DNA from: Aldehydirespirator sp965220645
Lineage (GTDB): Bacteria > Actinomycetota > Acidimicrobiia > Acidimicrobiales > Aldehydirespiratoraceae
Length of the DNA: 64,000 bases
Assembly: GCA_965220645.1 (NCBI GenBank)
Contig: OZ244836.1
Location: 496,001-560,000 of the forward strand
Direction of reading: 5' to 3'
Shown here: positions 51,621 through 60,099 of the stretch, one piece after another
How positions within the stretch are numbered: the stretch's first letter is position 1
Layout of the letters: each line of letters begins with the position of its first letter
Notes under the pieces: generated by a model
Seen by the model: the letters and a program-made list of their open reading frames with translations, nothing else
Database searches by the model: none
What the model was told of the DNA's origin: nothing
Program-made: the position numbers and the translations under genes

Positions 51621-52823
51621 CTAAATCACGCCGTCGGTTCTGAGCGCGGCCAGTTCCTCGCCAGACAGGCCCAGCAGGCCGCCCAGCATCTCGTCGGTGT
51701 GCTCGCCCAGGCGGGGGGCACCGCCAGGGGCTATCGGCGGCTCGGTTCCGAAGCGGGGGAACGGAGCCTGCTGGCGCACCGGGCCGATCACGGGGTCGTC
51801 GACGGTGCAGATATCGCCCCGGGCGGCCACATGCTCGTCGGCGGACAGGTCGGCGGCGTCGTAGACGGTGCCCACGGGCACGTCGCAGGCCACGCAGCGG
51901 GTTTCAATCTCGCCGGCGTCCAACCCGGCCGCCCAGTCCGCCACCACCGCGTTGATCCCAGCGTTGTTGCGTCCCCGGGCCGCAGCGGTGGCGTAGCGCT
52001 CGTCGTCCAACAGTTCGGGCCGTTCCATAGCCTGGCACAGGCGCTCGAAGTTGGTCTGGCCCGCGGCCACGATGCATACGTAGCGGCCGTCGCGGCTCTG
52101 ATAGTTGTCGAGCGGGGCGGAGTGCTCCAGGCGGTTGCCGGAGCGGTTGCGCACTATGCCCAGCTTGTCGTAGGCCGCGATGGTCCATTCCAGTATGCGA
52201 AGCGCCGAGCCGTACAGGTAGGCGTCGATCACCCCGCCGGTGCCGGTGCCGCGGGCGTCGCGCTCATACAGCAGCGCGGTCACGGCCTGGGCCGCGAACA
52301 CGCCGGTGAGGTAGTCGGTGACGGTCACGCCGGGTCGCACCGGGGGACGGTCGGGCTCGCCGGTGAGGTGCATGATCCCGCCGTAGGCCGCGCCGTTGCG
52401 GTCGAGGCCGGGACGCAGCGACTTGGGGCCGTCCTGGCCGAACACGCTGATCCGGGCTGTGACCAGGCGGGGATCCAGCCGGGTGGGGTCGATGTTCCAG
52501 CGCTCGAGGGTGCCGGGGCGGAAGTTCTCGCACACCACGTCGGAGGTGGTGGCCAGGCGCCGGAATAGATCCTGGCCGGCCGGGCGGCGCAGGTCGATGG
52601 TGACCGACTTGCGGCCCCGGCCCTCCACCGACCAGTACAGCGAGTACGGCGCGCCGTCGGGGCCCGGCGCGTACGGCCCCAGCTCTCGCAGCATGTCGCC
52701 CCGGCCGGGGTCTTCGATCTTGATGACCTCGGCGCCCTGCTCGCCCAGGATCCCCGCGCAGAACGGCGCTGCGATGCGGGTGCCCAGGTCCAGCACCCGG
52801 AGCCCGGCCAGCGGCTGTCTCAT
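51621..52823 (-). CDS. CaiB/BaiF CoA-transferase family III protein
   Basis: A 400-residue family III CoA-transferase: GLRVLDLGTRIAAPFCAGILGEQGAEVIKIE, RGRKSVTIDLRRPAGQ, ENFRPGTLERW and the C-terminal RLGEHTDEMLGGLL are all present. ATG at 52823. It moves CoA from one acyl-CoA to a carboxylic acid, often to activate a catabolic substrate. Its neighbours are a hydratase and an acyl-CoA dehydrogenase, giving a beta-oxidation-like set. Confidence 0.92.
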   Translation of the reverse strand: MRQPLAGLRVLDLGTRIAAPFCAGILGEQGAEVIKIEDPGRGDMLRELGPYAPGPDGAPYSLYWSVEGRGRKSVTIDLRRPAGQDLFRRLATTSDVVCENFRPGTLERWNIDPTRLDPRLVTARISVFGQDGPKSLRPGLDRNGAAYGGIMHLTGEPDRPPVRPGVTVTDYLTGVFAAQAVTALLYERDARGTGTGGVIDAYLYGSALRILEWTIAAYDKLGIVRNRSGNRLEHSAPLDNYQSRDGRYVCIVAAGQTNFERLCQAMERPELLDDERYATAAARGRNNAGINAVVADWAAGLDAGEIETRCVACDVPVGTVYDAADLSADEHVAARGDICTVDDPVIGPVRQQAPFPRFGTEPPIAPGGAPRLGEHTDEMLGGLLGLSGEELAALRTDGVI

Positions 52824-52897
52824 TTTCCTAGACTCATCTGCGGCCTAATCCCGGCCGTCGGTGGGCTCATGCGTGCGTCCATACCCGGCCCAGCACC

Positions 52898-52945
52898 AAA
52901 TCTGTGCGGATCTTGCCGATATGCGAGGACTTTCACTACAGATTT
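52898..52945. repeat. 48-bp palindromic element, family 2, copy 2
   Basis: AAATCTG (52898-52904) and CAGATTT (52939-52945) with exactly 34 bases between. Like copy 1 at 41191 it has CTTTC-x-CTA just before CAGATTT. It lies between the CaiB start and the hydratase stop. Confidence 0.75.
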
Positions 52946-52958
52946 TGGAGCGGTGGCT

Positions 52959-53813
52959 TCACTGTGGGCGGTCTGGAGCCGGCGAGGGGTCACGGTGCTC
53001 GGCGAAGACCTCCTTCATGGAGCCCCTCTGCATACGTCGCTCCAGAGCGCCGAGGGCGGTGGCGGTGTTGTGCATCCAGTGGTGGGCCTGGAAGTGGTAG
53101 TCCCAGGCGTCGCGCTGACCCTGCAGGTCGAGGGTCTTGTTGATCGAGCGCTTGACAACTTGGGCGGTGGCCGGCGGCACCAGGGAGATCCGCTCGGCCA
53201 GCTCCCTCACCGCAGTGGCCAGCTCGCTGCGGGGGACCACCCGGTTGACCATGCCGAGCCGCTCGGCTTCGGCCGCGCTGATGGTCTCGGCGGTCAGCAG
53301 GAACTCCTTGGCCTTGCGGGCCGGCATCTCCCACGGCTCGACCAGGATCTCGACCGCGGCGCCGGTCATGCGCAGCACCGGATTCTGGAAGGCGGCGTCG
53401 TCGCTGGCCACGATGATGTCGGTCATGCAGGCCAGCATCACGCCGGCGGCTACGCACTTGCCCTGCACTGCGGCGATAGTCGGCTTGCGGAAGTCGCGGA
53501 TCTTCAGGCAGCGGTCGAAGTACATCACCTTCTCGTGGTGCCACTTGCCCTCGGGTGTGTCGCGCATGAGGCGCCACTTGTCGGGCTCCACGTCACCGAC
53601 GAGCGCCTTGAGGTCGTGGCCGGCTGAGAAGTGCTTGCCGTTGGCCGCCAGCACAACCACCCGCACCTCGTCGTCGGCATCGGCGAGGTCGAACGCCGCG
53701 TCGAGCTCGTCGATCATCTGGGTGTCCTGGGCGTTGGCCACCTCAGGCCGGTTCATGGTGATGGTGGCCACGTGGTCTTCGACCTCATAGATGATGGTCG
53801 AGAAGTCAGCCAT
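52959..53813 (-). CDS. Enoyl-CoA hydratase
   Basis: A 284-residue crotonase. ATITMNRPEVANAQ, GKHFSAGHDL and AVQGKCVAAGVMLACMTDIIVAS form the oxyanion hole and active site. ATG at 53813. It probably works with the acyl-CoA dehydrogenase upstream and the CaiB protein downstream. A long C-terminal tail (MQRGSMKEVFAEHRD) differs from short FadB-type hydratases. Confidence 0.9.
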   Translation of the reverse strand: MADFSTIIYEVEDHVATITMNRPEVANAQDTQMIDELDAAFDLADADDEVRVVVLAANGKHFSAGHDLKALVGDVEPDKWRLMRDTPEGKWHHEKVMYFDRCLKIRDFRKPTIAAVQGKCVAAGVMLACMTDIIVASDDAAFQNPVLRMTGAAVEILVEPWEMPARKAKEFLLTAETISAAEAERLGMVNRVVPRSELATAVRELAERISLVPPATAQVVKRSINKTLDLQGQRDAWDYHFQAHHWMHNTATALGALERRMQRGSMKEVFAEHRDPSPAPDRPQ

Positions 53814-53883
53814 AGCAACAAGCCTAGGGTCCTGAAGCGAACGCGAACGGGTCGTTGTCGCACCGCGGTGCAGCGTGGTGACT

Positions 53884-53922
53884 CCGGCTCTTGTTCGCTG
53901 GCCCTCACGGGCCGCTCGGGCC
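53884..53922. repeat. About 40-bp GC-rich repeat, copy 2
   Basis: Nearly identical to 35891-35931. It contains a perfect GGCCC-TCAC-GGGCC hairpin and lies 33 bases after the acyl-CoA dehydrogenase stop (minus strand). Confidence 0.8.
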
Positions 53923-53954
53923 ACGGCCTCGCTTCGCGCCGCTCCGGATCCTGA

Positions 53955-55166
53955 TCAGCCGCGGCCTACCCGCTCGGCCTCTGGGCGGCGAGGCTCTCGG
54001 GGCAGGCCCAGGGTGCGCTCGCCGATGAGGTTGCGCTGGATCTCGTTGGTCCCGGCGAAGATGGATGCGGCCCGGTAGTAGAGCCACGACCGCTGCCAGC
54101 GGCCCCCGGCCGGGTTGTCCTGCGCGTCACGCCATAGTGGGGCCGCGTCGCCCAGCACCCGCATGGCGGTGGCGTGCAGGCGCTGGCTCATCTCGCTCCA
54201 GTACAGCTTGGCGGTGGCCGTCTCTGGTCCCGGCGGGCGTCCGTGGGCGTGTTTCGACAGGGTGCGCCAGTTCTGTAGCTGGAACAGGCGCACTTCGACA
54301 AAGGCCTGGGCCAGGTCCTGGGCGGTGCGGGGCTCGTCGGCCAGGCCGCGCTCGGCGGCCAGGCTCACCAGTTCCTCGAGCAGCTGCGAATGGATGACGA
54401 GCTGGCGTGGATTGGTGCCCCGCTCGCCGGCCAGAACCGATCCGGCCACGCTCCAGCCGTTGTTGACGGTGCCGATCACTTGGTCGCCGGCCACGAGGGC
54501 GCCGTCGAAGACGACCTCGTTGAAGTCCGACTCGCCGGTCATCTGGCGCAGGGGCCGTACCTCCACGCCCGGATCGCGCATGTCCACCATCAGCGCGGTG
54601 ATCCCGGCCCGCTTGCCGGCATCCGGATCGGTGCGGGCCAGGCACAGGCCCCAGTCGGCGAACTGGGCGTAGGAGGTCCACACCTTGCGGCCGTGCAGGC
54701 GCCAGCCTTCACCGTCGGGCTCGGCCCGGGTGCGCAGCGACGCCAGGTCGCTGCCGGCGTCGGGTTCGCTGAACAGCTGGCAGAAGAGCTGCTCCGCACC
54801 GACGATGCTCGGCAGCCAGCGCTGCTTCTGGTCGCGGGTGCCATGGGCCAGCAGGCACGGGCCCACCAGGTTGACGCCGATGCGGCCCACCAGCTCGGGC
54901 GCTCGGGCCCGGGCCAGCTCCTCCTGCACGATGAAGCTGAACACCGCGTCCGCGTCCCGGCCGCCGTAGGTGGCGGGCCAGGTGACGCCCACATACCCGG
55001 CCTCGGCCAGCCTGCGCTGCCAGCGCCGGCCGAACTCGACCTCGGCGGCGAGGTCGTCGAACAGCGGCGGCAGGCCGGTGCCGTAGTCCCACGGCAGGTT
55101 GGCTCTCAGCCAGGCCCGGCACTCGGCCCTGAAGGCCCGCTGCTCGGCGGTGGGGGTCAGATCCAC
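53955..55166 (-). CDS. Acyl-CoA dehydrogenase
   Basis: A 403-residue flavoprotein dehydrogenase: LFCQLFSEPDAGSDLASLRTRA, VWTSYAQFADW, GERGTN and FAGTNEIQRNLIGERTLGLPRE. GTG start at 55166. The last eleven residues come from a sequence resembling the dispersed GAGGCCGAGCG motif. It introduces an alpha-beta double bond into an acyl-CoA and passes electrons to ETF. It may form a heteromer with the product of 56814. Confidence 0.92.
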   Translation of the reverse strand: MDLTPTAEQRAFRAECRAWLRANLPWDYGTGLPPLFDDLAAEVEFGRRWQRRLAEAGYVGVTWPATYGGRDADAVFSFIVQEELARARAPELVGRIGVNLVGPCLLAHGTRDQKQRWLPSIVGAEQLFCQLFSEPDAGSDLASLRTRAEPDGEGWRLHGRKVWTSYAQFADWGLCLARTDPDAGKRAGITALMVDMRDPGVEVRPLRQMTGESDFNEVVFDGALVAGDQVIGTVNNGWSVAGSVLAGERGTNPRQLVIHSQLLEELVSLAAERGLADEPRTAQDLAQAFVEVRLFQLQNWRTLSKHAHGRPPGPETATAKLYWSEMSQRLHATAMRVLGDAAPLWRDAQDNPAGGRWQRSWLYYRAASIFAGTNEIQRNLIGERTLGLPREPRRPEAERVGRG

Positions 55167-55170
55167 GCCG

Positions 55171-55238
55171 CCGGGTCTACTACGTCGCCGGGTCTACTAC
55201 GTCGCCGGGTCTACAGCGTCGCCGGGTCTGGGGCGTCG
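55171..55238. repeat. 17-bp minisatellite, four units
   Basis: Units of GCCGGGTCTACTACGTC at 55171, 55188, 55205 and 55222; the first two are identical, the third and fourth have 2-3 changes. It begins just before the GTG start of the acyl-CoA dehydrogenase and ends near the ParE stop. Confidence 0.92.
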
Positions 55239-55257
55239 GGGAATCAGTCCGGCCGTT

Positions 55258-55578
55258 TCAGTCAGGCAGCGCAAGCCAGGCAGGGATGTCGCGGCGGGCG
55301 TGTAGGACTCGCCAGACATCCACGCATTCGGCGCGGTCGATGTAGAAGACGATGTAGGGAAATGCGACAAGCGGCCCGCTTCGCAGCCCGGGGATGTCCA
55401 GTTCGTAGGAGTAGCGCAACGAGCCGATGAGAGGATGCTGGCTGATGCGACCGAGTTCCGCCTCAAGGGCATCGACGAACCCGGTCGCTGGCGACTCTCC
55501 AGCCTCTCGCCGGTAGTAGCCCAGCGCGGCGTCGATGTCGTCGGCTGCCAGCTGTCGAAGCTGGACCGGCTTGGCCAC
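55258..55578 (-). CDS. ParE/RelE-type toxin
   Basis: A 106-residue RelE-fold protein (LRQLAADDIDAALGYYRREAG at the start; LVAFPYIVFYI and VWRVLHARRDI at the end). GTG start at 55578. It is 12 bases downstream of a ParD-like antitoxin. ParE members poison gyrase, RelE members cleave mRNA; the sequence looks closer to ParE. Confidence 0.87.
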   Translation of the reverse strand: MAKPVQLRQLAADDIDAALGYYRREAGESPATGFVDALEAELGRISQHPLIGSLRYSYELDIPGLRSGPLVAFPYIVFYIDRAECVDVWRVLHARRDIPAWLALPD

Positions 55579-55590
55579 CGTGAAGCGGGG

Positions 55591-55827
55591 CTATGGGGCT
55601 TCGGGCTGGGCCCGGCTTCGCAGCTGAGCAAAATAGGCCGGATCGGCGGGCCCGGTGATCCTGGAGCTGGCACCATCGAGTAGCAGGCATCGCAGCAAGG
55701 CCCGATCCTGGTCGCGGCGGATGAGTTCGCGCACGTACTCGCTTGTGGATCCGTACTGGCCGCTATCCACCTGCCCCTCAGCGAAGGCCTTGAGTTTGCC
55801 CGGCAGCGAGACGTTCATGGTCGACAT
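55591..55827 (-). CDS. ParD-type ribbon-helix-helix antitoxin
   Basis: A 78-residue protein. MNVSLPGKLKAFAEGQV and YGSTSEYVRELIRRDQ are the ParD signature. ATG at 55827 is the expected transcription start of the promoter at 55834-55862, so the mRNA is probably leaderless. It binds and neutralises the downstream toxin and represses the operon. Confidence 0.87.
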   Translation of the reverse strand: MSTMNVSLPGKLKAFAEGQVDSGQYGSTSEYVRELIRRDQDRALLRCLLLDGASSRITGPADPAYFAQLRSRAQPEAP

Positions 55828-55833
55828 GAGGGC

Positions 55834-55862
55834 ATCGTATCGGTGATGACAAAGATTGCCAA
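55834..55862 (-). promoter_or_regulatory. Sigma-70-like promoter of the parDE pair
   Basis: TTGGCA (55862-55857) and TACGAT (55839-55834) are 17 bases apart. The start codon of the antitoxin is six bases after the -10 box. Confidence 0.6.
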
Positions 55863-55959
55863 GGGATTCCGGTCAGGGTTCTGCGAGTTTCGCGAGGTCG
55901 TGTGGACGGAGGGCGGCGGGCACGGGGTCGACGGTCTTCGGCGACCGGCGGGCGCGTGC

Positions 55960-56060
55960 GATACGGGCGGTGGACTTCGACTTGTCGGCTGACCAGTGGC
56001 TCTGCGCGATGCGGCGGCTCTGCTCGACGACCGTTGCGACATGTCGGCCGTACGCCGGGT
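55960..56060 (+). pseudogene. Decayed copy of the 5' end of an acyl-CoA dehydrogenase gene
   Basis: About 100 bases resemble 56806-56910: the frame AVDFDLSADQ is kept, then single-base changes shift the frame (the related gene reads VALRDVAAALLDD). The copy ends in a GCCGGGTCTACCACGCC sequence like the minisatellite unit. It lies about 850 bases upstream of the intact gene, separated by a small toxin-antitoxin-like pair. Confidence 0.8.
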
Positions 56061-56113
56061 CTACCACGCCTGCCCAGGTTGGCGGCCGACGGCCGTCGGC
56101 GGTCGCAGACTGC

Positions 56114-56362
56114 CTACTGGTTGCGTGGTCGGCGCGCCTTCGAAGGGATCGCTTGGGACGGGTCGGCTCTGTCGGCCTCGATCTGCTGCACGAGTTCCGG
56201 ATTCCGCAGCAGAGCCGCTTCGTGCGCGGTCATCACCACCGCCGGTGTGAACACCAGCGTCCCGTCGGGCTCCTCGCTTACGAGGTAACGGCTGTGCTCG
56301 GGCCTGCCCAGGCGTCCCAACGCAACCCGACGACGAGAATCGAGTTCGACCAACTGCGACAT
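56114..56362 (-). CDS. Putative antitoxin-like small protein
   Basis: An 82-residue protein (MSQLVELDSRRRVALGRLG, then YLVSEEPDGTLVFTPAVVMT). The N terminus resembles AbrB/antitoxin-type strands and the family is often next to RelE-like toxins. ATG at 56362 has GGAGAGG upstream. It is divergent from the toxin-like gene at 56493. Confidence 0.7.
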   Translation of the reverse strand: MSQLVELDSRRRVALGRLGRPEHSRYLVSEEPDGTLVFTPAVVMTAHEAALLRNPELVQQIEADRADPSQAIPSKARRPRNQ

Positions 56363-56459
56363 GCAATACCTCTCCGAATGACGAATCGACGCTGTGACTC
56401 GAGAAGAAGGTGACTCTCCTCTCATAACGTTACGGCCGAAGTATACCCTACTGCTCTCA

Positions 56460-56487
56460 TTGCCTGAATGCCTTATTACCCTATTAT
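56460..56487 (+). promoter_or_regulatory. Promoter of the RelE-like gene
   Basis: TTGCCT (56460-56465) and TATTAT (56482-56487) are 16 bases apart. The ATG is six bases after the last -10 base, so the transcript would be leaderless. The opposite strand has a TATACT box (56445-56440) for the divergent gene. Confidence 0.5.
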
Positions 56488-56492
56488 GGGAT

Positions 56493-56762
56493 ATGGGTAC
56501 TCTGCTATTCAACTCTGATGCTGATCGCCGACTCGCACAGTTGCAGGCCGACACGCGCCGCGGCCAACTGTACGACCGCATCAACGATGTGTTGGATGCC
56601 ATCGAGGACGACCCGGCTGACCCGCTCGTCCGTCGTCGCCGGTATCGCTCGCCGTCTGTCTGGGGCGTTCCCGTGCACGGCTCGGGCGAAGACTGGCTCG
56701 TGCTGTGGAGCGAGACCGACGCGGGGCCGCTGATCCACTACATCGGCGAGGACTTGAGGTAG
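56493..56762 (+). CDS. RelE/ParE-like toxin-type small protein
   Basis: An 89-residue protein: LYDRINDVLDAIEDDPADPLVRRRRY, VWGVPVHGSGEDWLVLWSE and IHYIGEDLR match small RelE-like toxins found beside the antitoxin family at 56114. ATG at 56493 is preferred because of the promoter spacing. It ends 51 bases before the intact acyl-CoA dehydrogenase. Confidence 0.72.
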   Translation: MGTLLFNSDADRRLAQLQADTRRGQLYDRINDVLDAIEDDPADPLVRRRRYRSPSVWGVPVHGSGEDWLVLWSETDAGPLIHYIGEDLR

Positions 56763-56813
56763 CCCACTGCTTGGGTGACGGCCACGGCAGACCGCAACCT
56801 ACGATGCGGGGCG

Positions 56814-57863
56814 GTGGACTTCGATCTGTCGGCTGACCAGGTGGCGCTGCGGGACGTGGCTGCGGCTCTGCTCGACGATCGATGCGACATGGCCGCGGTG
56901 CGCCGGACGTGCGACAAGGGCGGCTTCGACGCCGACCTGTGGGCGGCCATGGTGGAGCAGGGCTGGACCGGCATCGCGGTGCCCGAGTCTCTCGGCGGGG
57001 TCGGGCTGGGGACGGTGGAGGCGGCCGTGCTGCTGGAGCAGACCGGCGCCCATCTGGCCCCCGTGCCGCTGGCCCAGCAGTTGATCGCGCTCGGTGCGCT
57101 GGCGCTGGGGCCGTGGGGCGAGCGGCTGGTGTCGGGCGAGGCTGTCGCTTGCGTGGCCCGCACCCCACTGGAGCGGGCCGGTGACGGCTCGGTGTCGGGC
57201 CGGACCGAGCCGGTCATCTACGGCGCCCGGGCCGGGATGCTGGTCGCGCCGGCCGGCGACGAGCTGGTGGCGGTCGACCTGGCCGGGGTGGCCCGGTCGC
57301 CGGAGCCGGCCATGGACCAGACCCGGGAACTGGCCTGGATCGATCTGGACGGCGCCGCGGCCACCACGGTGGGCGGCGCCGATGAGGTTGCCGCCCACCT
57401 CGATCGGGGCGCGGTGTTCCATTCAGCGGAAATGCTGGGCGCAGCTGAGACGGTGATGAACCTGGCGGTGGAGTACGCCAAGGTGCGCGAGCAGTTCGGC
57501 CGGCCCATCGGCAGCTTCCAGGCGGTCAAGCACCGCTGCGCCGACATGCTGGTGGACGTGGAGGGCATGCGCTCCGCGGTGTACCACGCGGCCTGGGCGC
57601 TCGGAGCCGGCGGCAGCGAGGCGGCCGAGACCGCCGCGGTGGCCAAGATCTGGTGCAGCGACGCCGGTGTGCGGGTGGCCGAGTCGGCGCTTCAGGTGCA
57701 CGGCGGGATCGGCTTCACCTGGGAGGCCGACGTGCACCTGTACCTGAAGCGAACCCAACTCGACAGTGTGTCCTTCGGTGACGCCCGCCACCACCGGACC
57801 CGCCTCGCAACCATCCTGCGGGACCGCGTCGAGTCGGGAGCCGGCATCTGGCCCGACCCGTGA
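56814..57863 (+). CDS. Acyl-CoA dehydrogenase family protein
   Basis: A 349-residue dehydrogenase. VDFDLSADQVALRD begins the N domain; REQFGRPIGSFQAVKHRCADM and QVHGGIGFTWEADVHLYLKR are the C-terminal signatures. GTG at 56814 is preferred; GTG at 56775 is the alternative. It is shorter than the dehydrogenase at 53955 and could be its partner in a heteromeric enzyme, as known for steroid side-chain dehydrogenases. Confidence 0.88.
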   Translation: MDFDLSADQVALRDVAAALLDDRCDMAAVRRTCDKGGFDADLWAAMVEQGWTGIAVPESLGGVGLGTVEAAVLLEQTGAHLAPVPLAQQLIALGALALGPWGERLVSGEAVACVARTPLERAGDGSVSGRTEPVIYGARAGMLVAPAGDELVAVDLAGVARSPEPAMDQTRELAWIDLDGAAATTVGGADEVAAHLDRGAVFHSAEMLGAAETVMNLAVEYAKVREQFGRPIGSFQAVKHRCADMLVDVEGMRSAVYHAAWALGAGGSEAAETAAVAKIWCSDAGVRVAESALQVHGGIGFTWEADVHLYLKRTQLDSVSFGDARHHRTRLATILRDRVESGAGIWPDP

Positions 57864-57897
57864 CCCGAGTCGACCCCGTGGTGGCCACCGGCCATTC

Positions 57898-60099
57898 TCA
57901 GCGCGACGAGGCGACGGTGCGGACCCGTACTTCGTGGACCTGGATCCCGAAGGTCTGGGTCTCGGTGTACATGGCCCCCTGGGCGAATACTCGGGACTCG
58001 GTGAACCTCACGCGCAGATCCCAGCCTCCGAAGCGATGCTGATCCCCCGGGAGCCAGTACAAGTGGTCCGGGTTGCGCTCGAGAACGTCGTTGTCGATGT
58101 CATCCGTCAGGGTGTCGTCGGGACCGGTCGGAAGTATGTCCGTCAGGGCATTGTTGAGGCCGAGCGCCTCCGGACCCCAACCGAGCGTTGCGAGATTGGC
58201 GCGCACTCGGCTTCTACCCGCGTCGTCGAGGTTTCTGACCGTGCGCCGGAGCTGCCTAAGTTGGCTCGCGCTCTTCCATGAACGGTCCTCTCGGGCGTGA
58301 ACTATCCATGCTCCCCCCACTTTCAGTCTGAAGTATCCAGAACGCCTCGGGGTCCATGTGCACCAAGCAGCCTCGCCTTGTTCGGCGTTGCACTCGACGT
58401 GGGTCGAGAGTGCTTCGTTGCGCAGGCGGCGCGCCTCCGCGGTGAGATCGGGCCAATAGCCGAGGCCCCTGTGTTCGGTTCGTCGATGCTGCTCGTCCTC
58501 GGACATCGCATCCCACCAGTCCAGCGAAACCGTGCCGAACAAGCTTCTGATGGCTCCCTCGTCCTTATCGGGCCACAGCTCTTCGACGAAGAGCGTGAAT
58601 GCCGGAAGCCCCTCGACCACGCAGTCCCACGATTCGTTGCCAAGGTCGTGGGCGCCGGAGAAGTCATCCCCGGGATCCCGGATTTGGTAGGTTCGGAGAA
58701 GGGAAGAATCGCTGGGCGTGCCTGCGACGCCGGGAGACACAGCCCAGGATCTCAAGCGGTCCAACTCGATGAGGTCTCGAAACACATTGAGACCGTCGGA
58801 TTCTCCGTACTTCGGTGGTGGAGCTGGTCGAAAGCCCACCGGCACTCCTCGGACCTGTACGACTACCGGCGAGTTCACAACGGCTACTCCAGAGGAATGC
58901 GTCGAAGTCCAGGCAGGGATGCCGGTGGGAGGTCGGCCGCAGGGGACATCCGCCGGAGAGTCCTGCTCACTCTCGATGATCTGGCGGTGGATGGACGAGC
59001 GTTGTGTGCGGAAGAGGGTGTTGTAGGCGGGATCGTCTGTGAGGTCGTCGGGGCAGTGATCTGGAATCGGCTCGAACGGCAGAGCCTGGCACGGCTCGCA
59101 CCCCTGCGAGCGCATGGCGTCCGCTGTCTGAGCAAGGTCGAGCAGGTCTGACTGTGGGGGGTCGGAGTTGGCCAGCACAGGTTCGGCCTGTGCCAGGTAG
59201 TCCGACTGCTGGTTGCGGCACAGGACGGCTCGGGCGATACCGTCGCAGCCACCGGTTCCGCTGGCGCGCTTGAGGCACACGGCCGGCGAGACCGCGCAAG
59301 GAGGGGGGCTGTGGCACGCGGTATCGAAGAACGACGCGTTGTACGCGCACCAGTAGTTGTTGGAAACTGCGGACATCTCCCAGACGAAGCCGTTGCCGTA
59401 GACATCGCACATCACGGAATCGATGAAGTCGGTCCCGATGTAGTCCTCGCACGACACGAGCCTCAGTTCGGGAGCACCCCCCGCGCAGACCTGGCTCGGC
59501 GGAGCGGTGGTTTGAACCACGTAGCAGGTGGGAAACTCGTTGCGGGGAATCGTGTCGTCGGGGCATGTCCAGGAGCGGCGAGTCTCGGCTCTGCACCAGT
59601 CAAGGCTCACTTGGAGGCCGACCTCGCAGGTGCGCAGTTGGAGCGTCCAGCACTCCGTCCCAGCGCGTATCACTGCGAACCCGGTTAGGGACACGCAGTG
59701 GTTGTACATCTCGAGGTCGGAGTCGTTCACCCGCTCTTCGCAGAACTCGGGGTAGGAGGTCTCGGTGAAGTCGGTCGAGGCCTGCATCTGCTGCGGGGCC
59801 TCGCCCCTGGCGCGGCGGATGTCGTTGTACGGGCTGGACGGGCACGCCGGCCCATGGAATCTGCACAGGTTGCCATCCGGTGTCCAGCCCGCGTCGCAGT
59901 CCAGGGGCTCGCCGTCGACCACGAACGGGGACCGGTTCTGGGCGTGGGCCTGCGACTCGCTCGCGAGGCGCTCGGCAGGACCGGGTAGAAGGCCCGGCTG
60001 CAGCGGAGCGACCAGGATCGCCAGCAGCAGGACGGCACCGAGGAGCAGGCGGTTGCAGACCGTATGCAGCACCGGTCGGCTGGAGCGGCGGCGGATCAT
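57898..60099 (-). CDS. Large secreted cysteine-rich protein of unknown function
   Basis: A 733-residue protein. Residues 1-50 form a basic signal peptide (hydrophobic LLLGAVLLLAILVAPL). The mature N-terminal half contains over twenty cysteines spaced like disulfide-bonded modules (CDAGWTPDGNLC, CSLT-type loops, CAGGAPELRLVSC), and the C-terminal half is more hydrophilic with few cysteines. No enzyme motif is recognised. ATG at 60099 overlaps the upstream lipoprotein stop as ATGA, so the two are made together. Confidence 0.75.
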   Translation of the reverse strand: MIRRRSSRPVLHTVCNRLLLGAVLLLAILVAPLQPGLLPGPAERLASESQAHAQNRSPFVVDGEPLDCDAGWTPDGNLCRFHGPACPSSPYNDIRRARGEAPQQMQASTDFTETSYPEFCEERVNDSDLEMYNHCVSLTGFAVIRAGTECWTLQLRTCEVGLQVSLDWCRAETRRSWTCPDDTIPRNEFPTCYVVQTTAPPSQVCAGGAPELRLVSCEDYIGTDFIDSVMCDVYGNGFVWEMSAVSNNYWCAYNASFFDTACHSPPPCAVSPAVCLKRASGTGGCDGIARAVLCRNQQSDYLAQAEPVLANSDPPQSDLLDLAQTADAMRSQGCEPCQALPFEPIPDHCPDDLTDDPAYNTLFRTQRSSIHRQIIESEQDSPADVPCGRPPTGIPAWTSTHSSGVAVVNSPVVVQVRGVPVGFRPAPPPKYGESDGLNVFRDLIELDRLRSWAVSPGVAGTPSDSSLLRTYQIRDPGDDFSGAHDLGNESWDCVVEGLPAFTLFVEELWPDKDEGAIRSLFGTVSLDWWDAMSEDEQHRRTEHRGLGYWPDLTAEARRLRNEALSTHVECNAEQGEAAWCTWTPRRSGYFRLKVGGAWIVHAREDRSWKSASQLRQLRRTVRNLDDAGRSRVRANLATLGWGPEALGLNNALTDILPTGPDDTLTDDIDNDVLERNPDHLYWLPGDQHRFGGWDLRVRFTESRVFAQGAMYTETQTFGIQVHEVRVRTVASSR

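Noticed and set aside
55171..55238. Possible CRISPR array
   Set aside because: Units are 17 bases and directly adjacent with no spacers; no cas genes are nearby.
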